From NCBI GenBank assembly GCA_041675505.1, contig JBAYTR010000001.1:1-64000 (forward strand): a stretch of 64,000 nt of DNA. The letters are read 5' to 3'. A model generated the notes under the pieces. It saw nothing but the letters and a program-made list of their open reading frames with translations. It did not search any database and was not told where the DNA came from. This stretch comes from JAGPCK01 sp041675505 (GTDB lineage Bacteria > Bacteroidota > Bacteroidia > UKL13-3). Made by a program: the position numbers and the translations under genes. Of this stretch, positions 33,208 through 42,488 are shown one piece after another; within the stretch, counting starts at the first letter, position 1, and the number at the start of each line of letters is the position of its first letter.

Positions 33208-35814
33208 TTACCTGATAATAAGTTTCTGCGTAGCTGAGCAGTTGACAGTAGTAGCTTTCACGTAATAAATGCCGGGCGTTTGACCCCGCAAATCCAGCAA
33301 CTCTTCAGCCACCACCTGCTGCCTCACAACCAATTGACCCAACTGATTAAAAACCTCCACTTCGGCTTCTTGTGTGTGCTCCAATCGTACCTTCACCAAA
33401 CCATTGCCCGGATTGGGGTACAACAACAACCGGTTATTAGAAGCCATTACATTGGATGCACTTACGTTCACGATGTGGTTACGTGCACCCGGTGTACCGA
33501 AAGCTCCGGAGAAGGCATACCAGTTTTGCGGAAGTGCATTGTCCCAGGTGTAATTGATAAGTTCCAGCGTGGGGCCGCGACCATCTGCTTTTTCGGGCCA
33601 GGGTAATTTATCGTCATACTTTACGGAGTCAACTGTATAGCCGTAAGTATTGTACAGGCGCAACATTTCTCCGCTGTTTGCGAGAGAGTACCCGATGTTA
33701 CCAATAATGTTGGTTACCTCCGGATGTTGTGCTTTAAATGCATTGGTATCTTCACACAGCACCACATAAGCATTGGGCTGTATTACAGTCCCTGCCGGAA
33801 TGGAATACAAATGATCGGGATCGGCATCACGCAGCATCCAGTTGGTTAGGGTGATGGCTTGTGCATTGGGATTATACAACTCCACCCAGTCACCTGTGTT
33901 GAATGCTATATGAGAGTTGTAATTAATTTCATTGATAACAACCGGCAGTATGGGTGGTTGTGAAATGGTATCAACAAACGTGATAGTTTTATTGGTAATG
34001 GGTGTAAGCACAGGCGAGAGTAAAATAAGCGGATCCATTAATGCCAAATTAAAGTACATTTCTTCTTTGCTTATTCTTTTGTCGGGAAATATTTTTCGAG
34101 CCAAGGGCAAATCGTTTGTCACCAAAATGGTATCCAACGGAGCTAAAACAACATTATGGCGGAACATGATATCTTCATAATATTTTGCCCCTCTGATGTG
34201 GCAGTAGGAAATATCAGCCGGTAAAGTAGCGGAGGTATTAATAACCTCAATAAATGTGGCAGAACCTTGCTTGTATACTTTACCAAAACGAACCCTAGAA
34301 CCTAAATCATTATCTGTATTACCCACATTAAACGCATAGGTTTTTGAGCGGTAATAATCCACGTAATAAATGCCGTTGGGCGGATAGTTTTGCTCAGCCC
34401 CGGTTAAGGCAAACGGCACTAATTTACTTTTAAAAACCGAAGTATTGATAGTGTTTCCGTAAATCAAATCACCTGCTGCTATATCGTTGTGCTGGCCATC
34501 ATCAAACAACTGCACGCGTCTGAAAATAAAAGGTCTTCCGAAGATGTCAAACGAAACAGAATCTGCATAAAACAGGTTCACATCCTGCACCACTGTAGAG
34601 CGTACCCTCACTGTAACCAAAGGATCAGTAGGTGTTGGAAAAGGATTGGAAAAATAAAAGTCTGTAATGGGGTTGCGCTGCGGAATAGGGTTACTTTGCA
34701 AAAACTGTTTGCGGGCACTCATATAAAATTTGAGCTTACCCATTTGTGCATCAAATTCTGCATTGCTGCAATCTTTTGTGGTATCTTGATAAACATCATT
34801 TTTGATGCGGTTGTACTGATTGTCAATCAACGTATCAAAATAGGCAAAACCGTCATTAAGAAATGAGTTCATTTTCTCGATAAACGTGGCCCGATGAGTG
34901 GGGTTCTCGAGCAGACGTTGGAAGACCACATTGTACTCAGCCGTATAAGCATCTTTCATGTTGTACTGAATGAAAGAACTGTCAAATTCACCCCAGGCCA
35001 GATTACCGAAACTGCCCTCATTATCCCAGGGAATCAATTCATACTTGCCGGTAATACTGTTTTTGTTTAAAAATTGGTTCTTGGTAAAGTTATCAAAACT
35101 GCACAACACGAAGTGAACGGCAAAATAAGTAAGGTGATTGTTGATGTGCGCAATGTTATTGATGTTCGAGTCAAAGTCAGCACGGGTAAAGTAAGCCAGC
35201 TTATTAAAATACTGCTTCATGTCTTTGTGCCTGTCGGCACCGGCACGCTCTTCCCACACTGCGGGATATTGTTCATCTTTCACCAAAGCAAACATACCCG
35301 CACCGTGATTTTCGGCTTTGTACATGTCAATGTCCTCTCGTCCATTGTTAGCCAAAAAGTCTTCATCTACATGCTCCACGTGCGTAAAAACTCCGGCATA
35401 CCTGTCGTTTATTTTAAGGCTGATGTTATTAATCTGCGGACAAATAATCCCTTGTGAACGAAAATAGGACAGCACCAAAAAATTGCGCATGAAGGAATAA
35501 TCCTTGAAATCAGCGTTCAGGTTAATTCGCTCTGCTTTAAAAATATTCAGGTTATCATTGAACCGAACTGCCCAGCTCTTCTTAGGATAATTCAGAGATG
35601 TGGCCCCCTTGAACTTTACCTGACAGGGGTATGTAATGTTTTCATAATGAAACGTAGCCGGATAATAAATATCAGCTTTGGGATAGGTATATAAAGAATC
35701 CAAAAAAGCCGGACTTATTTCTATTCGATAGGTAGGCAGTGTAAGATTTTGCGCCTGAGCTGTAGTAAAACTGAATAAGAGGATACCAAGAAATACCCGA
35801 AGGCAGTGCGTCAT
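33208..35814 (-). CDS. Secreted CotH-kinase/lamin-tail protein, type IX cargo
   Basis: 868 residues from ATG 35814. Signal peptide (CLRVFLGILLFSFTTAQAQ). CotH domain (about 30-360): 'QVKFKGATSLNYPKKSWAVRF', 'GVFTHVEHVDEDFL' and 'ELIPWDNEGSFG', the last resembling the catalytic Asp segment of CotH kinases. A beta-sandwich region is followed by a lamin-tail domain near 625-760 ('INEINYNSHIAFNTGDWVEL'). The end 'LYPNPGNGLVKVRLEH ... GIYYVKA...KLIIR' is a type A C-terminal sorting domain for the type IX secretion system. It is therefore exported and surface-attached; substrate of the kinase-like domain unknown. Confidence 0.88.
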   Translation of the reverse strand: MTHCLRVFLGILLFSFTTAQAQNLTLPTYRIEISPAFLDSLYTYPKADIYYPATFHYENITYPCQVKFKGATSLNYPKKSWAVRFNDNLNIFKAERINLNADFKDYSFMRNFLVLSYFRSQGIICPQINNISLKINDRYAGVFTHVEHVDEDFLANNGREDIDMYKAENHGAGMFALVKDEQYPAVWEERAGADRHKDMKQYFNKLAYFTRADFDSNINNIAHINNHLTYFAVHFVLCSFDNFTKNQFLNKNSITGKYELIPWDNEGSFGNLAWGEFDSSFIQYNMKDAYTAEYNVVFQRLLENPTHRATFIEKMNSFLNDGFAYFDTLIDNQYNRIKNDVYQDTTKDCSNAEFDAQMGKLKFYMSARKQFLQSNPIPQRNPITDFYFSNPFPTPTDPLVTVRVRSTVVQDVNLFYADSVSFDIFGRPFIFRRVQLFDDGQHNDIAAGDLIYGNTINTSVFKSKLVPFALTGAEQNYPPNGIYYVDYYRSKTYAFNVGNTDNDLGSRVRFGKVYKQGSATFIEVINTSATLPADISYCHIRGAKYYEDIMFRHNVVLAPLDTILVTNDLPLARKIFPDKRISKEEMYFNLALMDPLILLSPVLTPITNKTITFVDTISQPPILPVVINEINYNSHIAFNTGDWVELYNPNAQAITLTNWMLRDADPDHLYSIPAGTVIQPNAYVVLCEDTNAFKAQHPEVTNIIGNIGYSLANSGEMLRLYNTYGYTVDSVKYDDKLPWPEKADGRGPTLELINYTWDNALPQNWYAFSGAFGTPGARNHIVNVSASNVMASNNRLLLYPNPGNGLVKVRLEHTQEAEVEVFNQLGQLVVRQQVVAEELLDLRGQTPGIYYVKATTVNCSATQKLIIR

Positions 35815-35900
35815 AAGCAAGGATTGTTTCTACAAATTACCCTTTTTCAACCTGAAATAACAAATACTTGGTCGGAATTACCCCCTTTGGTTAAAAAGTG

Positions 35901-35908
35901 TATTTTTG
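35901..35908 (+). promoter_or_regulatory. -7 box TATTTTTG of the glycosyltransferase operon
   Basis: Exact TAnnTTTG match 12 bases before ATG 35921; no -33 TTTG at standard spacing. Confidence 0.45.
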
Positions 35909-35920
35909 GGGCTGTAATTT

Positions 35921-38908
35921 ATGAGTACCACAAACCCCGCCACATACAGCATAGTGCTGTTACCTGTAGCAGACGAAAAGGAATTGGCCCCGGCCATAGA
36001 TTTACTTGCCGGCATAACCCTAAGAGCCAAAGTAAACACAGAACTTGTAGTGTGCATTACCCCCGCTTTGCAAAAAGCCTGGGAAAATGCGGCTAAGAAC
36101 AAACAACCCGCAGAACTGGCAGGCAAAAACAAGCTCAAGGAAATAGCGTGTGCTACTGAACATGCAGCTCAGGCATTGCGAACTGCTTTACCTCAACTCC
36201 ACACCGAATGGGTGTATATTTACCACAACAAGGTAGCCGCAGCAGCTTCTCATGCGGTGAATTGGTTTGCACAACAAAAAGAAACCACTGCCGATGTTTA
36301 CTGGACCGTTCCTGCTGAAACAAAGAGTGAACTTTCAGCCGGACAAAAACTATTGCGCGGGGTGTTTAATCTTTTCAATGGTTTAAGCAGCGGAGCCGCC
36401 ATGCACGACTATACCTGCGGTGGTATCCTGCTGAAAAAATCTGCGGCTGATGTAATTATTCCACAGCTTACCCATAAAGATGAAAACATCTTTACTGAAT
36501 TACTTACCAAATCAAAATTCAACGGACTTAAAATAGAGACGGCTGTAATGGCCCTTAAAACTAACCCATTCAAAAACTATGCGTGGGGAAAAATGGCGGG
36601 TCAAGCATTCCGACAGATTTTTTCTACCCGCTGGGATTGGTATGTGAAACAACCAATAGTTGATTTGAAATCATCTACCCTGAGCATTTGGGATAGCGAA
36701 CACAGCATTTACCGGTTCTCCTTTTTTATCCTTTTTGCTTTGGCTTTGATAGGTATGCCTGTATTGAGTTTCGACTTCGGAGTAACCTGGGACGAAAAAG
36801 CCCAGATGGGTTATGGCTACGACATGCTCAAATATTTCACCTCTTTTGGTGAAGACAAAAGTGTTTTTGATGAAACCAAACCGCTTTATACTCACCTTAA
36901 ATATTATGGTAGCTTCTTTGATTTTTTCACCGCTTTTGTAGAAGAATATATTTCACCCTGGGACAAGTTTGAGACCCGACACCTTTTTAATTCTTTATTC
37001 GGATTAATGGCTATGGTGTATGCTGCCTTGTGTGCACGTGAAATAGGCAACTGGCGAACAGCCACCTTTGCCTTGTTGCTTATCCTCATCACACCTCAGT
37101 TCTTCGGCCAATCCATGAACAACCCGAAAGATATTCCGTTTGCAGCAGGTTACATTTTTACCATGTACCACATGATTCGTTTTCTGAAACAATTGCCTGA
37201 CCCACGCAAAGGAACCATCTTGTTTTTGATATGTGGCATTGCGCTTACCAACAGCATGCGTATTGGTGGTTTAATTCTGCTGGTTTATCTGGGAATGTTT
37301 ATGGGATTAGTGTGGCTATGGCAAATGAAAAAAGACGGAACAAAACAAGCCTTCAGTTACGTAGGTAAATATGCCAAATACTTTTTTGTAATTGCAGGCT
37401 GCAGTTATTTTCTGGGTATATTATTCTGGCCTTTCGGTATCAGTAAACCTTTTACCAACCCTCTGCTTGCACTGAAAGAGTTTACGAATTTCACCTTACT
37501 TACCTCATACGAAATTTTTGAAGGTGTGCGCACTTACATGGCTCAGGTGCCGTGGTACTATACCATTAAATACATTGGTATTACAGTACCGGTTGTTGCA
37601 CTTGCAGGTATGGCATTAGGTGTGTTGCTTATTGTTTTTGTGCGCAAGAAATACAACCTGTGGTTTGTACTCATGCTGTTATTTGTGGTAGCGTTTCCTG
37701 TGGGTTATGCAGCTTATAAAAGCTCCATGCTATACAACGGTTGGAGACACTTTCTGTTTGTGTACCCTCCGCTGGTAGCTATTGCTGCTACAGGATGGGA
37801 TGCCTTGGCCAACCTGTTTAAAGTAACTGCGGTAAAAGTAGTTGTAACCATTGTAGTGTTAGCCGGCCTTGCTGAACCATTAGCGTTTATGGTACGCAAT
37901 CATCCGCATGAGTATGTTTATTTCAATCAATTGGTAGGTGGCATTAAAGGTGCCTATGGAAATTACGAAACCGACTACTACGGTAACTGTATTAAAGCAG
38001 CTACGGAATGGCTCATCAAAAATGAGCCTGTGCTCAATAACAAACAAGTGATTGTGGCCATTAACAATGAGCCGCTCAATGCCAGTTACTACGGACAAAA
38101 ATTCAGCGACAGTTTAGCTTTTGCCTGGACCCGAGAACAGGAGTGGTACAGATCAAATTGGGATTATGCCATTTACACCAGCCGCACTTTAACCCCTGAA
38201 CAAATTCGCAGCGGGCAGTTTCCGCCAAAAGAGAGCATACATGTAATTGAAGTTGATGGCGTTCCTTTAGCTGCCATACTCAAAAAACAGAATGATTATA
38301 TTCCCCGTGCATTTGGTTATTTACAGCGTAGCTTGCCAGATTCAGCTATACCCTTGCTGGGGCAGGCCATTGCCCACAATCCCAAAAACGAAGAAGCCTA
38401 CCGGTTATTAGGCAGCGCTTTAGTCAACACGCGGCAAGATGTAAAAGCCAAGGAGACATTAAATAAAGCCATTACTTTATTACCTGAAAACTATGAAGCA
38501 TATGACCTTATGGGGTTGATTGATTTTAACAACCAGCGCTACAAAGAAGCCATAGAGTTATTCAAAAAAGCTTACGGATTTAAAGTTAACTTCCCTTCAG
38601 CTTACTATCATGCAGCCATTTCTTACATGAATTTGGGACAATACCAGGATGCCGTAAAACATTTTGAGTTGTGTGTAGAAGAAAACGGAAATTTAGCCGA
38701 GGTTTACGTACCTATGGGACAGGCCTACCTGCTGGTGGGCGATTACAAAAAGGCCGTGGATGCTGAAAACAATGCATTGAACCTGAACCCTAACCTGCCA
38801 CAAGCCTGGCAAATTATGGGTGATGCCTTTAACCGCATGGGTGATACACAAAACGCACAGCAATGCCTGCAAAGAGCCGCACAATTGCAGGGTGGAAATC
38901 CGCAATAA
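35921..38908 (+). CDS. Membrane glycosyltransferase-like protein with TPR tail
   Basis: 995 residues in three parts. Residues 1-230: cytoplasmic, similar in shape to a family 2 glycosyltransferase but without a clear DxD. Residues about 260-670: some ten membrane helices of GT-C type, with an acidic DE pair after the first helix ('DFGVTWDEKAQMGYGYDM') as in dolichyl-phosphate-mannose-type transferases, and 'MNNPKDIPFAAGY'. Residues 800-990: five or so tetratricopeptide repeats ('NEEAYRLLGSALVNTRQDVKA' and similar). Likely transfers sugar from a lipid carrier, with the TPRs engaging partners. First gene of a run with a GT2 enzyme and a STELLO-like enzyme. Confidence 0.7.
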   Translation: MSTTNPATYSIVLLPVADEKELAPAIDLLAGITLRAKVNTELVVCITPALQKAWENAAKNKQPAELAGKNKLKEIACATEHAAQALRTALPQLHTEWVYIYHNKVAAAASHAVNWFAQQKETTADVYWTVPAETKSELSAGQKLLRGVFNLFNGLSSGAAMHDYTCGGILLKKSAADVIIPQLTHKDENIFTELLTKSKFNGLKIETAVMALKTNPFKNYAWGKMAGQAFRQIFSTRWDWYVKQPIVDLKSSTLSIWDSEHSIYRFSFFILFALALIGMPVLSFDFGVTWDEKAQMGYGYDMLKYFTSFGEDKSVFDETKPLYTHLKYYGSFFDFFTAFVEEYISPWDKFETRHLFNSLFGLMAMVYAALCAREIGNWRTATFALLLILITPQFFGQSMNNPKDIPFAAGYIFTMYHMIRFLKQLPDPRKGTILFLICGIALTNSMRIGGLILLVYLGMFMGLVWLWQMKKDGTKQAFSYVGKYAKYFFVIAGCSYFLGILFWPFGISKPFTNPLLALKEFTNFTLLTSYEIFEGVRTYMAQVPWYYTIKYIGITVPVVALAGMALGVLLIVFVRKKYNLWFVLMLLFVVAFPVGYAAYKSSMLYNGWRHFLFVYPPLVAIAATGWDALANLFKVTAVKVVVTIVVLAGLAEPLAFMVRNHPHEYVYFNQLVGGIKGAYGNYETDYYGNCIKAATEWLIKNEPVLNNKQVIVAINNEPLNASYYGQKFSDSLAFAWTREQEWYRSNWDYAIYTSRTLTPEQIRSGQFPPKESIHVIEVDGVPLAAILKKQNDYIPRAFGYLQRSLPDSAIPLLGQAIAHNPKNEEAYRLLGSALVNTRQDVKAKETLNKAITLLPENYEAYDLMGLIDFNNQRYKEAIELFKKAYGFKVNFPSAYYHAAISYMNLGQYQDAVKHFELCVEENGNLAEVYVPMGQAYLLVGDYKKAVDAENNALNLNPNLPQAWQIMGDAFNRMGDTQNAQQCLQRAAQLQGGNPQ

Positions 38909-38944
38909 ATACTATATTCGCCCGAATAACAGAACCTTTTATCC

Positions 38945-39679
38945 ATGTATTTTGATTCCAATTGGGCTGTAATAACGCCTTTGGCCAACGAAGAGAAAGA
39001 CTTTGACGCTTTTATTTCAGAATTCACCAAAGTGTTGAATAAACTGGGAAGCGGAAAAGTATATCTGGTAGTTGATAAAGCCTCTAAAGACCGTACGCTG
39101 GAACTTTGTCGTGAGCTTTCACAGAAAGACTCCCGCTATGTTACGGTTTGGGCTCCTGAAAATAAAAATGTAGTTGATGCTTACCTGAGAGGCTACCGCG
39201 AAGCATACGACAACGGGCACGATATTGTGATTGAGATGGATGCCGGCCTTAGTCATGACCCCAGAGCTTTACCCATGTTTTTACGTGTGCTGAATGAAGG
39301 TAACGAATGCGCCTTTGGCAGCAGGTTTATTAACGGAGGGTCTATGGGTGACTCGCCTTTTTTCCGCAGAATGTTATCCAAGACTGGCACGGTGCTTTCC
39401 AATATTTTACTGGGAACCCGCCTGTATGATATGACCTCCGGCTTTCAGGGCTTCCATGCTCCGGTAGTAAAACAATTACTCGATTACCAGTTGCTCTCTA
39501 AAGCACACTTTTACCAAACGGAAGTACGCTACCTGATGCGCAAAAAACGCTTTGCTGAAATACCTATTCACTACATGGCCCCCTCACCCAGTGTTTCTCA
39601 AAACGCCATTAAAAACTCTGTAACTGTTTTGCTGCATTACATCATTCAACGTTTTACTTTCAACGCAAAATCGTTTTAA
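38945..39679 (+). CDS. Family 2 glycosyltransferase, polyprenyl-phosphate type
   Basis: 244 residues. GT2 core: 'WAVITPLANEEKDF', 'VYLVVDKASKDRTLELC', 'VIEMDAGLSHDP' (DxD-like metal motif) and 'FGSRFINGG'. It lacks C-terminal membrane helices, like DPM1-type dolichol- or undecaprenyl-phosphate sugar transferases. It could make the lipid-linked donor used by the GT-C protein encoded just upstream (36-base gap), an inference from order. Confidence 0.85.
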   Translation: MYFDSNWAVITPLANEEKDFDAFISEFTKVLNKLGSGKVYLVVDKASKDRTLELCRELSQKDSRYVTVWAPENKNVVDAYLRGYREAYDNGHDIVIEMDAGLSHDPRALPMFLRVLNEGNECAFGSRFINGGSMGDSPFFRRMLSKTGTVLSNILLGTRLYDMTSGFQGFHAPVVKQLLDYQLLSKAHFYQTEVRYLMRKKRFAEIPIHYMAPSPSVSQNAIKNSVTVLLHYIIQRFTFNAKSF

Positions 39680-39685
39680 TCCTCT

Positions 39686-40684
39686 ATGGACAAAAATACC
39701 GCTATCATTATCACGTCTATCTCTGCACCCAATGCGGTGATGAAGTCATTTGCCGAAGGCAGCAAACAGCACGGTGCTGAATTTATTGTGATAGGCGACA
39801 CCAAAACGCCAGCAGATTTTCAACTGGACGGTTGCAATTATTATTCTGTTGAACAACAGCGTGCATTACCTTTTGCCTTTGCCAAAGCTTGTCCTGAAAG
39901 ACATTACTCCCGCAAAAACATTGGTTACCTTATAGCCGCAAAAAACGGTGCTGAACAAATTATCGAGAGCGATGACGATAATTATCCCAGAGAGAATTTT
40001 TGGAACAACCGCTCACGCAAACAACAAGCCTATGATATTTCTAACGAAGGCTGGCTAAATGTATATGCCCACTATTCCAAAGGCTACATCTGGCCGCGGG
40101 GGTATCCGCTGGAGCAATTGCACAAAGTTGTTATGCCTTTAGAGAGCTTTGATGTTAAAGAACTCGACTGCCCCATACAACAAGGTTTGGCTGATGAAAA
40201 TCCCGATATAGACGCGGTTTTTCGCTTAACACAGGCGCTCCCCCACTCCTTTGATTACAAACATAAAATAGGTTTGGGTAACAAAACATGGTGCCCTTAC
40301 AACAGTCAGAATACTACGCATTACAAAGAAGCATTTCCGTTATTGTATTTGCCTTCGTATTGCAGTTTCCGTATGACGGATATATGGCGCAGTTTTGTAG
40401 CACAACGCATTGCCTGGGAAAACAACTGGCACATACTTTTTGAAGAGGCTACGGTGTGGCAGGAAAGAAACGAACACAACCTGCTGCGCGACTTTGAAGA
40501 TGAAATTCCCGGCTACCTCAACAACGCTAAAATAGCTACCACGCTCGAAAAGCTGGAGCTTAAAAAAGGCACTGCACATTTGGGCGAAAATCTGATTACC
40601 TGCTACAAAGCACTTATTGACATCAACGTGATTGGTTCGCAAGAGATGCCTTTGCTCGAAGCCTGGATCAGCGATTTGGGTTAA
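39686..40684 (+). CDS. STELLO-type (DUF288) glycosyltransferase
   Basis: 332 residues. The opening 'AIIITSISAPNAVMKSFAEG', 'FIVIGDTKTP', the acidic motif SDDD at 95-98 in 'QIIESDDDNYPRENFW', and 'YIWPRGYPLEQLHK' match the DUF288/STELLO family, named from plant Golgi proteins needed for cellulose synthesis. Bacterial members sit in surface-polysaccharide loci. No membrane segment; likely cytoplasmic. Six bases after the GT2 gene, ending the operon at a hairpin terminator. Confidence 0.75.
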   Translation: MDKNTAIIITSISAPNAVMKSFAEGSKQHGAEFIVIGDTKTPADFQLDGCNYYSVEQQRALPFAFAKACPERHYSRKNIGYLIAAKNGAEQIIESDDDNYPRENFWNNRSRKQQAYDISNEGWLNVYAHYSKGYIWPRGYPLEQLHKVVMPLESFDVKELDCPIQQGLADENPDIDAVFRLTQALPHSFDYKHKIGLGNKTWCPYNSQNTTHYKEAFPLLYLPSYCSFRMTDIWRSFVAQRIAWENNWHILFEEATVWQERNEHNLLRDFEDEIPGYLNNAKIATTLEKLELKKGTAHLGENLITCYKALIDINVIGSQEMPLLEAWISDLG

Positions 40685-40714
40685 TTTCTGCTTTCATTTT
40701 CTGATTAGAATTCC

Positions 40715-40747
40715 ACAGCATACCTGTGCTGTCTATTTTTTTCTACT
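40715..40747 (+). terminator. Terminator of the glycosyltransferase operon
   Basis: Stem ACAGCA/TGCTGT with loop TACCTG, then CTATTTTTTTCT. Lies 31 bases after the STELLO-like stop. Confidence 0.7.
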
Positions 40748-40865
40748 GGGCTAAACTATTGCCTGATGGCGCTTATGGCTAAGTACATTAACCCTGCATC
40801 AAGTATTTGTTAATAAACACGGGCATCTTGAAGCATGGCCTTTTCGCAAGCGCAGCATTTATGCG

Positions 40866-40873
40866 TAGTTTTG
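40866..40873 (+). promoter_or_regulatory. -7 box TAGTTTTG of the Fic-like regulator
   Basis: Exact TAnnTTTG match ending 4 bases before ATG 40878, implying a leaderless mRNA. Confidence 0.55.
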
Positions 40874-40877
40874 ACGT

Positions 40878-42113
40878 ATGCAACTGCATGAAAAGTTCGG
40901 AATTTCCATTGAAGACCTGTGTGAACGTACACGTGCACATGAGTTATATTTTGAACTGGGCAACATCTATCGTTTCTTAGAATTGCCTGAGAAAATAATA
41001 CGCATTGAACAGTTTAACAGTTCAGCATCCCGCTCCTATTATGCCAATGCCCTGGAACGCTCAGTTGCTGATTTGGAAACCCTTAAGCACCTGCTCACCA
41101 AAAAGCAGCAAGCCAAAGGATACAATGAAAAAACACTTTTTGTGTACCGTGAAGCGGAAGAGTTGTTGCTCAAACGCAGTTCAGAAAAACTGAGCCTCAC
41201 TCTTCTGAAAGACCTGCACCAGTTGGTAATTGGAGAGGTAAACAAAAGCACGAATGACTTTGATTTGTTTACCATACAGTACCACAAATTACCGGAGGCG
41301 TTAACACCACTGATGGAGGCTGAACTGAACGAGTTGTTCGAGTTCATTAACCACAACACTGAACTGGACCCGTTGAGCCTGTCGTGGGTACTGCATTTTG
41401 AACTGTTGCGCATACAACCGTTTAACAGCGATGCACCCGTGCTGGCACGTCTGCTGCATTACTTCTGGCTCAATAAACACAACCTTACACTGGATGGTAT
41501 GCTCACACTGGAGCAAGAGATTTACCACCACCGCCACCGTTACTTTGAACTGCAACAACAGCCTTATGATGAACAGGGCACTCTGTTGAATGAGTACATA
41601 GCGTTCGGGCATACCTTATTCATTCAAAATCTGGAGCGCTTAAAACTGATGCTGCGTCACTATTTCCGTAAACAAGTGGAGTATGATGATGCTACACCAC
41701 GCCAGCGTAACATGATGAACTTTGTTTTTGAACGCGGCTACAAGCTCAACCTCTTTCACGAAGGCACATTGAACAAGCGCCAGGAGTTGATTATGTACAT
41801 CATTCACCACAAAGGCTTTTGCTCTACCAAAGAACTCACAGAAGAGTTTGGTTGCAACCGCAAAACAATTCAAAGAGACTTTACTGATTTACTAAATTAC
41901 AATATGGTTCGCACCATAGGCAACGGCAGCTCCTTGCGTTATGCTGTAAGTATAAAAGAAAATTACAATCAGGAGATGGCTTCTTTTATGCCTGATTTTT
42001 TGAAGAAGGCCAATGAGCATCCGGCCATCTCAGCCACAGTCAACGACAATGAATACCTTACTACAGAAATCAGCAATCAAAGCAGCCAGCCGCAAAGCAC
42101 CAATGCCGCCTGA
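40878..42113 (+). CDS. Degenerate Fic-domain protein with C-terminal winged helix
   Basis: 411 residues. The all-alpha middle (about 90-255) has the layout of a Fic domain, with a helix pair and the segment 'HFELLRIQPFNSDAPVLARLL' (175-195). That segment aligns with the Fic core HPFxDGNGRxxR but reads QPFNSDAPVLAR: catalytic His is Gln, and the GNG phosphate loop is lost. AMP transfer is therefore unlikely. Residues about 300-360 form a winged helix: 'RQELIMYIIHHKGFCSTKEL', then 'GCNRKTIQRDFTDLL', of DeoR-like type. Read as a DNA-binding regulator derived from a Fic protein. Its target is unknown. The 3' end is followed by an exceptional inverted repeat. Confidence 0.6.
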   Translation: MQLHEKFGISIEDLCERTRAHELYFELGNIYRFLELPEKIIRIEQFNSSASRSYYANALERSVADLETLKHLLTKKQQAKGYNEKTLFVYREAEELLLKRSSEKLSLTLLKDLHQLVIGEVNKSTNDFDLFTIQYHKLPEALTPLMEAELNELFEFINHNTELDPLSLSWVLHFELLRIQPFNSDAPVLARLLHYFWLNKHNLTLDGMLTLEQEIYHHRHRYFELQQQPYDEQGTLLNEYIAFGHTLFIQNLERLKLMLRHYFRKQVEYDDATPRQRNMMNFVFERGYKLNLFHEGTLNKRQELIMYIIHHKGFCSTKELTEEFGCNRKTIQRDFTDLLNYNMVRTIGNGSSLRYAVSIKENYNQEMASFMPDFLKKANEHPAISATVNDNEYLTTEISNQSSQPQSTNAA

Positions 42114-42122
42114 CAAGGAGGT

Positions 42123-42177
42123 ATACCCCTATAACAGAAAAGGCTCCTTTCGGGAGCCTTTTCTGTTATAGGGGTAT
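42123..42177. terminator. 25-bp perfect inverted repeat, bidirectional terminator
   Basis: Arms 42123-42147 and 42153-42177 are perfectly complementary over 25 bp with a 5-base loop (TTTCG). The central part GGCTCC/GGAGCC flanked by A4 and T4 tracts acts as a terminator for the converging genes (42113 plus, 42188 minus). The outer half of the stem is far longer than termination needs. Confidence 0.85.
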
Positions 42178-42187
42178 TTAATTCAGC

Positions 42188-42409
42188 TTACAGTTCGTCT
42201 GAATTATAGAAGTAATCATCATTGGTCGGGTAATCGGGCCATACCTCCTCGATGCTTTCAAAAGGTTCGCCATCATCTTCCAGTTCCTGAAGGTTTTCAA
42301 TTACCTCCAAAGGCGCACCTGAACGAATGCCATAATCTATCAATTCGTCTTTGGTTGCAGGCCATGGTGCATCGTCTAAATAAGATGCCAGTTCGAGTGT
42401 CCAATACAT
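42188..42409 (-). CDS. DUF2795-type small acidic protein
   Basis: 73 residues, strongly acidic. The sequence 'MYWTLELASYLDDAPWPAT' followed by 'KDELIDYGIRSGAPLEVIEN' and 'LQELEDDGEPFESIEEVWPD' matches a small protein I recall as near-invariant in Bacteroidota and labelled DUF2795. Two short helices and an acidic C-terminus; no enzyme motif. High conservation suggests a core role, but none is known. It is monocistronic, behind the long inverted-repeat terminator. Confidence 0.82.
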   Translation of the reverse strand: MYWTLELASYLDDAPWPATKDELIDYGIRSGAPLEVIENLQELEDDGEPFESIEEVWPDYPTNDDYFYNSDEL

Positions 42410-42488
42410 ATGTGTAAGTCTATTAAATATTTGTCAATTTACTTTTTCGCGAATATATACGGATTTTACGTTCGATTGCAACATTCTA

